Part shown: positions 24,104 through 35,964 of the stretch, piece after piece
How the letters are laid out: each line of letters begins with the position of its first letter
How positions within the stretch are numbered: position 1 is the first letter of the stretch
From: Fomitopsis serialis
Lineage: Eukaryota > Basidiomycota > Agaricomycetes > Polyporales > Fomitopsidaceae
NCBI RefSeq assembly: GCF_022376445.1
Contig: NW_025955226.1
Location: forward strand, 1-54,777
DNA length: 54,777 nucleotides
Reading direction: 5' to 3'
Translations under genes and position numbers: made by a program
Notes under the pieces: model-generated
Database searches by the model: none
What the model was told of the DNA's origin: nothing
The model's input: only the letters and a program-made list of their open reading frames with translations

Positions 24104-24918
24104 CGTTGCTGGCAGGCGGGCAACAGGGACAGCAGCGGGCGACAAGGGGAGGGCAACACACACGCAGACTCAAGGAAGGAAGGACGGGGGAGAGAGAGAG
24201 AGAGAGAGAGAAACGGACAGTGAGAAGGATGGGCACGGTCTAGGGTGAGCGGAGACAAATGCCATCAAATTCGAGACAGGGTCGCGTCGCAACAGCGGCG
24301 GGATGAGCCTGGAATAACATTTCCGGCTGTGAGCTTGTGCAACGACTCTTCGGGCGGAGGGACACCAAATTAGGCGACGCACTGTGGCTGTGAGATGCAA
24401 CCGCACCTTCTTGATCAGCGCGTGTTGCGCTGAAACACTCCAAGCCGATCGAGCTGCTACAAATGGTCATGCCGCCGCAGCACCCTCGGGCAGTTCACAA
24501 GTCCCCGAAACCGCAGCCCGCGGATGGCGGAATCCGACGTGTTTTGGGCTGAAGTCAGAGAATGAGGGACTTAGCATTGTCTCCGCACTTGACCAGTTAA
24601 GTTCAGCAATGGCGAACCACGTCCGATGCCCCACATTTGTTTGACCGCTCTGCGTTTGAGCGAACAGAATGGTCAATCGATACACATACCCAGTTTGTTC
24701 CATTTGGACCGTTCATCCTCCCTTGGCCGGTGTGTGCTCTTGTACGTTGATTACCACTGTAGATATACATGATGTTGTCACTGTGACTTAGTCATTTTTG
24801 TGCGTGTTCCCAACCGCTCTTGTTGCTGTTGCTCTGGTTAGTCACCGTTTATCATACCTCCGCAGAGTTGCTCTTTTGCAAGTTCAATCGCATCGCCTGT
24901 GCTGTTGGTGAATGATTA
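24104..24918. other. gene-free stretch with GA microsatellite
   Basis: A GA dinucleotide run lies at about 24,189-24,211. No coding region is supported in the rest. In the A locus the matching palA1-palA2 gap is only about 400 bp, so this gap has been enlarged by insertions, including the MITE that follows. Confidence 0.5.
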
Positions 24919-25152
24919 CAGCTGTTTCCAAAACGATGGGCCCCACATCAAGAAACCGCACTCAGGCGGAGTGTGTCGGTCTCCCTATTCCCATCAAGAT
25001 TGGACCATAACCGGCACGTCGAGGGCGAGCCAGACTACGGCGGGTGGCTGAGGTCGACCAGCAGAAGGTGTGGATCACCTTGAAGGCAAGATCCGACGCT
25101 CTCCGCCCGTGTACGCATTTTTGATGAGGGGCCTATCTTTTGGAAACAGCTG
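24919..25152. mobile_element. 234-bp MITE with long terminal inverted repeats
   Basis: Starts CAGCTGTTTCCAAAA at 24919 and ends with the reverse complement at 25152. The inverted repeats extend with about 80% identity for nearly 60 bp (GGGCCCC/GGGGCC, CATCA, GGCGGAG). Both ends are flanked by TA, at 24917-24918 and 25153-25154, consistent with a TA target-site duplication as for Tc1/mariner-type elements. There is no coding capacity. The family is not identified. Confidence 0.8.
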
Positions 25153-26034
25153 TAATAACGGTGCGTGCTTCATGACGGGATTACTTATCTGTTGCGAGAT
25201 GTGTTTGCATCGTGTAACGGCCACGTTACACAAGCCCACTTAGGGACGCGATACAATGTGTCACGGACTATCTAGGACTTGACCGATGAGATAGCTAGGG
25301 ACAACGGACATGTTGTTAGGGACTTACCAGAAATGTCCTGGCCTATCCCGTACTCGCGCTCTCTGGGATGTATTCCCTTGTCTTGCCAATCGCAGTGTCT
25401 GGGGCTCGCGCCCTTCTTTGTTCATGAATTCGTCGTGCGCTCGCTTGCTCTTGGTCATCCTCGTGCCTCGACCTCTCAACTGGACATAACAGTGATCAAC
25501 CCGATCCGCGCGTTGCACATGGCACTCACTGTTGTAAACTGGCGTGACATGAGCAAAGTCAACTTGGCCACGTTGTCATGCCAACACGAACAGGGATTCT
25601 CCACTTTGAGGCACACACACGGACTCGGCGAGATCAGCGTCATAAAATGTCATCACAGAGTCACAGCAGAGTATTGTACATGAAGGGCCACAGCGAGCGG
25701 GGAACGACGTGAGAGGCATAGATGGCGGCACTGTACACGAGAAGAGATGCTACTGAAACCAAGTCAGCAAAAGGATCACGTGCAGCCACGTGACACAAGG
25801 ACGTACCGAGGATATTTATGAGTACATTGTACAAGTGCTGCGTGGTTGCTGCATGCGCGTGAGTAGGTGCGACAAACGAATGAAAGCGGACTCACAACAC
25901 GAGTCGCCAAGCAATGACGGTCAGCACGAACAACGAGAGGGGAGAACGAACGACACAGTACACCAGCACAGACACAACAGGACACGACGTACAGAAGACG
26001 GAGCGAACGTACCAAGGACACGCGCGTGCGACGA
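25153..26034. other. gene-free stretch downstream of palB1
   Basis: Only short unsupported ORFs occur. No palindrome of families A-D is present. The palB1 stop codon marks the right edge. Confidence 0.5.
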
Positions 26035-29000
26035 TCAGAGCGACTGACCAGGGAGGCCACCCTGGATGATAGCGTCGTCGCTCGTATCGGGCGGTTGACT
26101 GCCACGCCCTTGCTGACCGCGAGGCCGTGGTTGACCACGAGCACGACGATTTCCAGGTCCACCGCGACCGCGAGGCTGGGGTACCGGCGGAAGAGACGGT
26201 CCACGGGTACCGCCGGAAGTGCTCGCGTGCGGCTGAGGTTCCGAGGTGACTGACCGGGAGGCTGCCGTTTTGCCAGCACCAGCTCCGGTCAATCGAGTCG
26301 AGCGACGGGGGCCAGCAAGTTGTTGCTGAGAACGATACGTCGTGAGATTGACCGGTTCTACACAGAGATCAGATCACGTACCTCTTCGACGGGTCGCATC
26401 GGCTCATCACCGTCCATGTCGAGTGTTTGCTGAACGGGCTCGCTCTCGTCCTGAGCCGGTGCACCGGAGGTCACACCGCTTGGGTCCGTGCTCGGGTTCG
26501 CAGTGGCCGGTGGTCCGCGGCAACGCGTTAGCAAGGCCGTTGCAAAGCTATCGTTCAACAGCGAGGACGCTGCGGGGTGTCGGACGGCTGGATCCTCGAG
26601 CCATTTAGTGAGCAGAGTGGCGAGAGACTCTGTACCACGCATGTGAGTGATATGCTTCAACATTGCCTGGAACGACGCACCGGTATGCTCCGCGAGGTAG
26701 TCACGCGACTCCTTGAGGGCGATGTTGTCCGCGATCATGTCCTCGAGCAACAGGAGGTAGTACACGCGCACAGTGAGCATGCCCATCTGCGTTGCGTGAT
26801 ACCAAATGTCCTTCTCGATGTCTTCGGCATTGAACGTGGGCGCGATCGGAAAAGACGACAGGAGATCGGAACCTGTGAACCAGGTCGCAAACTCGGACTC
26901 GCTGGACGTCTGCTCCGCGATCGCCTTGAACTCGTCGAGCGTGATGCGGATGTCCCAGCGAGGACACTCGGCTTGGGCCTTGGCGGGCTTTCTGCTCTCG
27001 AGAATGACCGGTTCCAGGCACAGGAGACGGATGATCTGTGGCAAAAGGCCCATAGCGATGACTGGAAGGTAGCAGATCAGTGGTATGTTCGGTACAAAGA
27101 TACCGATCCAACCCGCACTCGCGCCGGCTGCGCGAGTGCGGGTAATGTCAGTGAATATCGATGCATCTACCCGCACTCGCGCCGTCGGCGCCAACGCGGG
27201 TAGCGACGTGTCAAATACGCTGCACGTTACCCGCATCCGCGCTGTCGACGCGAGTGCGGGTAGATTGCTGTAGAAATACACGCACGTTACCCGCACTCGC
27301 GCCGACAGCGCCAATGCGGGTAGTGACGTGTCAAATGTATGGCACGTTACCCGCACTCGCGCTGGCGACGCGAGTGCGGGTAGTAGCAATGAAGATAACA
27401 TACCGTCCTTGACGTGGTCGGCCGTCACGTCCGTCGGGAGTACGAGTTTCGGCGGGTCCTCCTGACGGTTCTTCTTCCGGTTAGGCGAGGCCGTCGTCTC
27501 CGAGCGTGTGCTTTCGTCACTCCGGCGAGGACGCTTGGAGGTCTTTGCGGCGGCAGTCGCGTCGTCCATGGTCACATCCGGGTCGGCCGGTACAGGCGTG
27601 TTCGGTGCAGCGACACCGACGGGAGGCGTAGCAGGGCCGGCTTCCTGAGAAGGCAGCGGTGCCGGGGCCCCGGCCATAGCATCGTCCTCGGACTGGCCAG
27701 TCGTCTCGGCCGTCGTGTCGGCTGGCGCGCCGCCCGCCACGCGTGTCTGGTCGAACTGCGTGCGGAGGTGCTCGACATCCGCGTCCGCAGCATCTGGCTC
27801 AGGCTCCGCCTCGTTGCCGGTATCCATCGCATCGTCCGTCCGGCTGGCAGGACGCACAACCTTGGAGACGAGTTCAGCATCGCCGGCCGAGCTGGGCTCG
27901 TCCTCGCTGAACCGTCGCTCCAACCAAGCAATCTGGCTTGGAGACGGAAGCGAACGACCCGTCTTCTTCGAGACGCCCTCAGCCCAAGGGTCTGCGCGAG
28001 CGACGCTTGGGATCCTCTCGGCCGTACCCCTCGCCTTCTCGATGAAGAACGAGTGCGGACTGTCGACGAACATCCAGTTCGGCAAGCCCGACAGCTCCTC
28101 GTCTGGAGAGTCGACAAAACCGTCGAGCTTGCGAGGCCACGCGCCCAAGACATCCTCAAGCGTGATCCGTTCGAACGTGTACAGCTCGTCGTTCGGCTCG
28201 TACACCGCATCAGCATCTCCGGCCTCCACACGGTACATCATTTGTGCAGCCTTGTACATCATCGTCTGCAAACACAGGTCAGTCTCATAACCACTGATGG
28301 ACGATTCTGACGTACGTTTGCAAGGTGCACAGCTGACGACATGATGTGCGCATCGAGCGTCCTGTGCTGCAGGATGTACCGCTCGTTCTCCGTCACCGTC
28401 AGCCCGTACATCTGCGGCACCGTCATGACCTGCTGCACGATCGACAGAATGTCCGCGCGCATGTTCTGCAGAGGTACGAATTCATTCTTGACGTGCTTCC
28501 GGAACGCTGCCGTCGCGACAGCAGTCGGATTCGGAGTTTTGCCGTCCGGATTGCCTTCGGTCTCGTCCTCTTTCGTCCTCGCCACCTGTGTCGACGATCC
28601 GCTCGCGACGGGCAGGTCATCAAACACGTCAACGTCGATGGGCACGGATTTTGATGCGTGCGCGGGCTGCTTGCCCTTCTTGTTGACCGTGATCGCCGAC
28701 GTACTCGCGGCTGGCTGCTTCGTCGCGGCTCCAGGGAAGAACATGCTGATCCCAAGCATGGATCGCTGTTCCATGTAGTCGAGCGCCTCCGTCTTGTACC
28801 TCGCCTCCTCCGCCTTGATCGCCGCCTTACCTTTCCCCTTTCGCTTCTTCCCTTTCTTGCCCGCCTGTGCTGCCGACTCCTGCTCGCCCCCTTCAAGCGG
28901 TGTCCCGTCCGCACTCACTGGTCCCTTCCCAGATCCGAAGCCCGTCAGTCGCCGTATCGCTGGGTGCGTGAGCAACCCGCGAAATCGCCCAATGTCCGAC

Positions 29001-31856
29001 AACCGGCCCTTCGCATACCATTCCGGCCAGTTTTCCGGGTTCGCCGGCTGCTTCACGATGAGCGACCAGCGAGGCCAGAAGATGGCGTCGTGCGTTGGTA
29101 TGGTCTGGAACTGTTTCATCAGCGTCGTGAGGTCCTTTAGGTACGTGACGATCGGCGGAAGCAAGAACGATTCGCGGGCCATGATGGTCTTGTGAGCCCA
29201 CGCAGCGATGCACGCAAGCGCGACCGGAACATAGTTCCGCGTCCAACCTTTCTCCTTTGGCAGCGGAACGCCCGTCCGAGCAAACACTAACGCGCCCGGT
29301 ATGTCCCATGTCAAGTCAGGTAGACGGATCGGCGGGCGCGACGGGCCTGCCTGCGCTACCGGAGCTTGGGCCGCAGGCTTCGGCTTGTTCTTCGCCGCCG
29401 TGCGTCCAGGCTTCGGGGCAAGCACGACAGGCGGAGTTTCCGCAGTGACCGATGCCCGTGGACCACCGAGCACGTTGCGGTGGCCACAGAGATGGACCAC
29501 CCACGTCAGGAAGCTGGGCTCCTTCGGGAACGCCTGCTTCAGCGAAGGAAAGAGCTGGCGGATCATGTCCTCCGCCTCTTTCTCCATGTCCGCCGGCTTA
29601 CGTTCCTTGTTAGCAGAACCGCGCGCACTACCTGGGGCGATGTCCGTGACACCGGCCGCAATCGGCTTGTCCATCCCGGTACGTATGTGCTTGTACTCGG
29701 TGTCGAACTCGATCTGCTGAGCGGTCAGCCTCCCGTAACAGTAGGCCAGCAACGGCATGAACCGTGTCCGTTTTGCCCACGACAACATCACGATCTGACA
29801 TCATCCGGTGAGCACAGTCTCCGATCTGTATGTTGTGTACCACTGACCTTCGCGGCCAGGCTCTCGCTCACCGGCCCAATGTGCTTCTTCAGACCGCCCA
29901 TCAGCTCAAGCGCAGTCAACGCGCCCACCAAGGCACCGGCCGACTTGTAGCGCAGGTCGTTGCCGACCGCACAAGCAAACAGCGACATCGGCTCGAGCAC
30001 GAACGCGAGCTGACACCGGTGAGTAACAATCACCAGAGCACGGAGCGATGTACTTACCCAGATCCATCCCAACTCGTGCGTCGCACGGTCAACCAACAGG
30101 CACGAAATCAAGCCGTGCGTGATCAGCGGTGCGGCCGTGACAACCGCGGCGCCCTGCGCCTCCACACTCCACGGATGGTACACGAACCGGATCCGCGCGA
30201 GGACCGCTGCACGATGCGCAATCTCCGCATCCGTGTCGCATGGCAGGAGGTCAGCCATGGCAGCATGCAACGCATCACCGTACGCACGCATCTGCTTGCA
30301 AGCGTCAGTCGTCCGCAGGTACAGCAGGCGCGGATCGTCCTCGACGATGTGCTTCTGGTGCAAGATCTCCAGAGCCTCGAAGACTTCCGGAGTGTACATA
30401 GAGTAGTCGGGCACCGCACGCAGGAACGCTGACCGAAGCCGGTTCATCGTACCGTACTCCTTGATGGTGTCCAGCGCGGCACTCTCCTGGCCGTCCGCAC
30501 CGTATATCTTCTCGCCCTCCTTCGCGTGGTGCGCGTGTACGAACGCATCCCAGTCCGTACATGCTTGCGTAACCTTGTCGTCCGACAGCGGGAAATCCTG
30601 CTTCGAGCCGATCAGGCCCATCGTCCGGTGCAAGTCGAGGACGGGGTAGATGACCGCCTGTATGACGTAGATAGTTAGCCACAATCAAAATGGATTAACT
30701 TGATACTCACTCCAAATGTCGTCGTCGCTTCCTGCTCGAGTTCTCGCCACCGCATGATGCCGGTATTCTCAAAGTGGGACCCGAGCGACGTGAGTGCGAT
30801 GCAGAATCGTGCGAGCGGAAGACAGTGCACGATGCGCGAGAACATCGTGTTTGCGTGGTGCCCGCCCTTGACCTGTCGTTCCGCCTGCTGAGCCTCCTTG
30901 TGGGTCTCCTGCTTATCGCGCAGGACTTGGACGAGTTGCGACGGTTTGATCTCACACAGTGATTTCATCTCCATCGTAAACTTCTCTTGATCCCCCTCCA
31001 CCTTCTTCCGTGCGTCGCGGTTTCGCGCGAGCGTGTTGATCGCCGCAGGTGAGAGTTTATCTAAGGATGGTATGAGTGATCGTGCGAGATTTGTGAGAAC
31101 GATACGAACGCACCGCTATCGAAGACCTCCGCCAACCACCACGCCCGCTCGTGCATGTACGCATGCGCATTCTCCACGTCCTGTTCACGTTGCTTGAGTT
31201 CGGCCCTCCACGCCTCCGACGTCTTGAACGAGGCCTTCCAATCGTCCACGCGCTTCTCCGTGCGCACGATCGCATTCTCACCGTCCTGGTGCCAGTCGGC
31301 AGACGCGTGCAGGCGATGCTGCCCGGCGATCACGTCAAGCACGACCTTCGATTTCTCGTCCTCAATCGCCTGGGCTGCAAGCTGCAGCTTCGGCGTCTTC
31401 GAGCCCTTGTGACCGGATACGATGAACGACTCCGGGCTGACCGATCCACCGGGTACGGCGAGCAGAAGCGCGTTCTCTTTGAGTACGTTGCGAGGCTCGT
31501 GCTTCAGGTCTTTCACGATACCCTCGCGGTGGTGAGCATCGAGCGGGCGCGGGTTCCAACGTTGGTACAAATAGTCGACCTGCATTGCTCTCATAAGCCA
31601 GGGCGATGCCGGCACGAGCGTGAAGCCGAGGCATGCTTCCGCCGCCTCTGCGAGAAGCTCAGCCTCCCGATCCTGTTCAGCGCCCTGACCGGCCGTCATG
31701 GGCATTGGGATCCCCCGATCACGTCCAAGTCCGGTTGAATCTACATTGACAACTGTCAGTGTCGATCGGCCACTGATTTGATAACGGTACGTACCTCTTC
31801 ATACTGCAGCGACTGATCCGAAGGCCAGGCGACCGAGACGAGCCACGGTCAGACAT
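26035..31856 (-). CDS. palB1: large protein with ParB/sulfiredoxin-like region, 9 exons, about 1,700 aa
   Basis: Exons 31856-31805, 31740-31114, 31060-30711, 30657-30058, 30009-29848, 29794-28316, 28265-27404, 27061-26382 and 26325-26035 sum to an exact multiple of three with GT/AG introns, so the gene appears intact. The first exon (MSDRGSSRSPGLRISR) is the least certain; an in-frame ATG at 31705 is an alternative start. The ParB-like features are RWNPRPLDAHHREGIVKDL, then VLDVIAGQHRLHAS (GQHR at about 157-160), typical of the N-terminal part of ParB/KorB. Lys-rich basic tracts near 28,830 (KKGKKRKGKGK) and 27,480 suggest a nuclear protein. It is paralogous to palA1 along its length but very divergent. 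Family C palindromes lie upstream and in the intron 27403-27062. Function unknown; a palindrome-binding role is inference. Confidence 0.78.
27111..27383. repeat. family C palindromes at about 60-bp spacing in palB1 intron
   Basis: Five inverted repeats start at 27111, 27169, 27228, 27288 and 27348, at intervals of 58, 59, 60 and 60 bp. The consensus arm is TACCCGCACTCGCGC, with a 3-6 base centre. Some right arms are imperfect (GCCAACGCGGG). They fill most of the 342-nt intron 27403-27062 and are separated by unique spacers of about 24 bp. Because the period is a multiple of three, the intron reads without stops on the minus strand as 20-residue repeats (LPALA..ARVRVTC). Confidence 0.92.
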
Positions 31857-32003
31857 GGCACAGCACAGATGACAAGCAGAGTGAGATGAAGAGCGTAGAG
31901 ATGTGCGCGAACGCGCGATCGATCTGTGGGCGTATGTTTAACAAGGTAAGTGTGCCCCGAACGCATGGCTACGGATACGTCCGAAGCACATGATCGTGTG
32001 ACA

Positions 32004-32579
32004 TTACCCGCACTCGCGCAGCCAGCGCGAGTGCGGGTAAAGATACCGATTAAGATCAATGGATCCGGTCTCTCGATGCTACCGGTCTATGGTTATTTAC
32101 CCGCACTCGCGCCGGCGACGCGAGTGCGGGTAACGGTACATCAAATTGTACTACAATTACCCGCACTCGCGTCGCCGGCGCGAGTGCGGGTACTGTTCAT
32201 GTAATTCTATTGTTATTTACCCGCACTCGCGCTGGCGACGCGAGTGCGGGTAGCGTGTCACATAATTAGTGTGTCATTACCCGCATTGGCGCCGTCGGCG
32301 CGAGTGCGGGTAAATGACTGATTCGTAAGCTTCTTTACCCGCACTCGTGCCGGCAGCGCGAAAGGGGTAAAATACCCCTACAAAATGGGTATTCGGTAGT
32401 AAGTGCATGAGTGACGCATGAATCATTGACGTAGCTATATTATTATGTACTGTGTTAGTGTGTTGTGTAGAGTAACGATCCCTCTATTCACCCGCATCTG
32501 CGCTGTAGCGCGAGTGCGGGTAACAGTCTCGGACAGTGGTCGTTTACCCGCAATGGCGCACGTAGCGCGAGTGCGGGTA
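32004..32579. repeat. family C palindrome array upstream of palB1 (8 hairpins)
   Basis: Inverted repeats with TTACCCGCACTCGCGC arms start at 32004, 32097, 32157, 32217, 32277 and 32335, then two more at about 32489-32523 and 32544-32579. The core four intervals are 60, 60, 60 and 58 bp. Each palindrome is about 37 bp and each spacer about 23 bp, with spacers unrelated to each other. The array occupies the gap between palB1 (leftward) and the Plavaka fragment (rightward). Confidence 0.93.
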
Positions 32580-32639
32580 GGGAAATGGGAAATTGATGGG
32601 TGTTCTCCATGCGCAGAGGTCCAGTTTTTTGTGGAAATC

Positions 32640-32697
32640 TGCCCCTGACCCCTCCCTGACCCCGAATATTGGTCGAAAATCCCCTATAATACCGAGA
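32640..32697 (+). promoter_or_regulatory. CCAAT/TATA-like block, shared with 41.2 kb
   Basis: A pyrimidine-rich C tract (CCCTCCCTGACCCC) is followed by ATTGGTC (inverted CCAAT box), then CCCCTATAATA, then an ATG 7 bases later at 32698. The same arrangement recurs at about 41,170-41,230, also just past family C palindromes. Confidence 0.5.
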
Positions 32698-33700
32698 TGT
32701 TCGAACGCTTGCACATCGACTGCGCGAAAAAAGCGTGGCGAGCATCCAACCATCGCGACGCACGACCTCAGATGGTCAAGTGGTTGGACCGCCAGGAAAA
32801 ATCGCTATGTTCGAGGCGCTTCGCCAGAGGCTTCGAGAGGACTCCTGCAACACCGACAACTCTAGCATCCCTCCAGAACCTCACCCTCATCGTCCCAGAA
32901 CTGGCGTCATGATGCCCAAGCATCCGTCCGTCGTCCAGCAACCGATTCAGTCGATCGCCGACAAACACAACGCTCGCGGGTTCACCAAAGCCTTGAACCA
33001 ATATATCTACTCACTCAAACTCGGCCGTCGACTTACCCTGACGGAGCTTGACATGGCAAGCACGTACCTACCTTTCTCGCGTCTGGACGTCTTCTATAAC
33101 TTCAAGTTCACGACGATCCCCCTTACCGACACTCAAATCGAACGCGACGCTGTCAAAGCCAAACCGGCGTGCGGAACAGACGCTGCGAGATTCGATACAG
33201 TAGTGGTCTTACAGGGTGATGATGCGGAGGCAACGGGACTGCAAGGTATGTCCAGAATATATACCCACTTACAAGCTACTGACCGGGGAAATCTAGGTAC
33301 CAGAATCGGGCGGGTGAAGGTCATTTTCCGCTTGCCTCAGAAGATACGTCAGCATGGGATGATGGCGGATATGCCTGCACCGGAAGAATGGGCTCACTCA
33401 GGTCCATTGGCGTACATCGAGTGGTACGCGAAGCTCCCCGCATCGGCAGACCCGATACATATGATGTACGACGTCCAGAAGATGCCGTTGAGAGTGGATG
33501 GGACGACAGCGGGCGATATAGTACCGTTAAGACTGATTCGTCAGTCGTGTCAGTTGATCCCCAAATTCCCTAAGCCCTTGTCCGTAGATTTACCTGCTCA
33601 AGTACCGCAAGACTGGACGTCGAATACTGTACTGGACAAGGCTACTAAGTTCCTCTTGAACAACTGGGGTACTAAATACGCTTACCAGACATTATGGTAG
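32698..33700 (+). pseudogene. C-terminal fragment of a Plavaka-like transposase
   Basis: The opening MFERLHIDCAKKAW followed by PQMVKWLDRQEK is typical of the C-terminal region of Plavaka-family transposases of Agaricomycetes (recalled family pattern). Later motifs agree: RVKVIFRLP, LAYIEWYAKLP, IRQSCQLIPKFPK and TSNTVLDKATKFLLNNW. An intron (GTATGTCC to CTAG, about 33246-33297) is still spliceable. The catalytic part is missing, and the frame shifts by one base in an A run at about 32,800, between RQEK and IAMFEALRQRL. So it is a truncated and probably inactive remnant, although its C-terminal frame of about 300 codons is open. It could have been captured as a host gene, but there is no evidence for that. 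Confidence 0.6.
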
Positions 33701-34758
33701 ACTTAAATGTACTGGTACTTCACACCGTAGTCTACTGTTTCAATCATTATCTATTTCACAAGTCTACTATACATACCAATGAGGTCGCAAGAAAAGGAAT
33801 GGGCGAGAAAGCGGACGTTGCACGAGCGCAGATGCAAGTTATAGACGCCCGCTTCTGACTTTCCCAACGCACTGCTCACGTCCTCAGCGCAGCTCTGGCT
33901 CACCATTAGCCAACTTGACTGCCCGACCGCATCGCATCTCACGGCATCCAATACGTACCGAATGGCAAGGTCACCTCAAACACGATAAGTACGGGACAGG
34001 AATGCTAGGGCAGGGCAACGGCGATGAGGCAAGCCATGGCAAGGGAAAGCGAGGCATTGAGGGATCGTAAGTATGTCACCAGGGACGTCCTTGTTGGAAC
34101 TATTGACCCACATCCTTTTCGTCAGTGCGCCGGCGAGCAGACGTATCACTCAGCCTAGTGCTTCTGTCTGTACTACGCAAACACTCGCATGCTATCATAC
34201 TCACTCGACCGCCTGCTCAATCGATATCCTGCTCACTCGACCGTCTGCTCACTTTCTAGTCTGGCCGCCTATGTACGTCTACCTGCTCAACTACTCTCCA
34301 TCTATTTTGCGCGTCCGCCCACTTGTGCCTCCGCCTGATTGCGTGTCCAATCGCCCGCGCGTCCATCTGCGCATCCACCTGCGCATCCACTTGCTTGCTT
34401 CCTCATCCACGCATCCAATCACTTGCCAGCCCACCCGCGCTGCTCACCCGCCAGCCCGGCCTCGTATTCCCGCCTGCTTGCCGTTGCCCTATCGCTTGCT
34501 GGCCGGCCCGCCGCTTTTCTGCTTACCTACCTGCCCTCTTGCCCACTCACACATTCGCATACTCTCACCCATGGCCCCTCTCGCGTGCCTCGCATGCGCC
34601 CCTCTTGTCCCCGCTCCCTCGCTTGCTTGGCCCCTTCCAAGGCTTCTGCGTCGCCATACCCGGAGCGTGCTGACTTATATCCCCTCCAGTCTCCCTCCGC
34701 CGCCACCATTTGTCGCCCACTCGGTGGCTCTGTCTCGACGCTCTGTTACTATCCCATC
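33701..34758. other. gene-free stretch and cyclin upstream region
   Basis: Pyrimidine-rich DNA with short imperfect repeats (GCGCATCCACCT twice near 34,370). It probably includes the promoter and 5' leader of the cyclin gene. The long open frames here are compositional. Confidence 0.5.
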
Positions 34759-35939
34759 ATGGCTGCTGTCTCAGGTCCCTCTGCCGCCCGCCACCCCTCG
34801 CCTTTTCGGAGGCCGAGCAAGATTACTTCGTCAAGACCGCCGCCAGCGCCATCTAGTGGAACTAGCGGACATAGCGCGCACCATGGCATCGTGAGTACCC
34901 ATTCTGACGTAGCAACTGAACGCTAACAATATTCCTCCAGCCTGACTCGTACTACGGCCACGAAGAGACGGCCAAGCTCTGCGCGAGGTTCGTGACGCAT
35001 TTGTTTGCGTGCCCCGACCTCCCTTCGTTATCCACCACCAATCCGCCAGCACTGTCGCCGCCGCTCGCATTGTTTATCGCCTACGCCCTCCATAGAACGC
35101 GACTGCACACTTCGGTGACCTTCGCCGCCCTCTACCTCCTCCAACGTCTAAAAGCGCGGTTCCCCGCCGCCTGCGGATCGTCGGGCCACCGTCTCTTCAT
35201 CTCCGCCTTCATGATCGCGTCGAAAGTCATCTGCGACGACACCTATTCCAACAAGTCGTGGAGCATCGTCAGACAAGGCATGTTTGCCCTCCGCGAAATC
35301 AACCAGATGGAGCGGGAGATGTGCTCCTACCTCGAGTGGCAACTCAACATCAAGCCAGCAGCGCTGAAGGAGTTCGAGGCGAAGGTGCGGAGGGACTTCA
35401 AGGGCCACGGGCCATACCCAACGTACGTGCTCCCCTCGCCTGCGCCGACACCAGTACTGTCAACGACGTCATACGGCGCCACGTCGACCACCACGCCGAG
35501 CTTTGCCGCGCGTCCGTCGACGTCGCCACCGAAGCCCACCCCCATGCCCGTCGACGCCAGCACGGCGTACACGGCGTACCCAAGTCCGCCCACGAGCCCC
35601 GACACGCCCGACACGCCTGAACAGTCGTACTCGACTTCGACGAGCCCCGCATCGTCCGCATCGCCGTCGACGCCACCAGGTTTCGTCGACGCGAACATCC
35701 GCATCGCCTCGCAAAGCACCCACGGGACGCCCCACCCCATCGAGCAGGAGTCCGTCGCCGCCGTTGTGCCGCCGCCGATGCAGAAGCAAATGGGCCGGTC
35801 GCTGTCGAGGTCTAACACGTTCGACTCTTTTCCTGCGAAGGGCTCGCCCTCAATATCCGACGCCATATCGACCGACCGCGCCTCGGCGAAGGCGAAGGGC
35901 CAGGACTGGTACGCCCACTCGACGCCGTGCGTGTGGTAG
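34759..35939 (+). CDS. Pho85-type (PCL) cyclin, 376 aa
   Basis: Two exons, 34759-34890 and 34941-35939, join in frame (HHGI to PDSYYGHEE). The cyclin N-domain spans about residues 60-165, with the hallmark run RLHTSVTFAALYLLQRLK, then FISAFMIASKVICDDTYSNKSW, then INQMEREMCSYLEW. This pattern is characteristic of fungal PCL cyclins, which activate the Pho85/Cdk5-like kinase in cell-cycle, polarity and nutrient signalling. A Ser/Thr/Pro-rich tail of about 180 residues follows, as in basidiomycete homologues. Just downstream is a broken duplicate of its 3' half. Confidence 0.9.
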
Positions 35940-35964
35940 CCTGTCCTGCGACGACAGGCGCCTC

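Noticed and set aside
24384..25683. Short ORFs between B2 and palB1
   Set aside because: No homology, no exon chain; part of the area is a MITE.
31950..32204. Plus-strand ORF with LPALA...ARVRV repeats
   Set aside because: It is produced by the 60-bp palindrome period in an intergenic array; there is no flanking coding signal.
32004..32579. CRISPR array
   Set aside because: Regular palindromic repeats with unique spacers look CRISPR-like, but the DNA is clearly eukaryotic (introns, ribosomal proteins), no cas-like gene is present, and the repeats vary from unit to unit.
34073..34894. 273-aa plus-strand ORF
   Set aside because: Pyrimidine-rich upstream DNA of the cyclin gene; it overlaps the cyclin start in another frame and has no recognisable domain.
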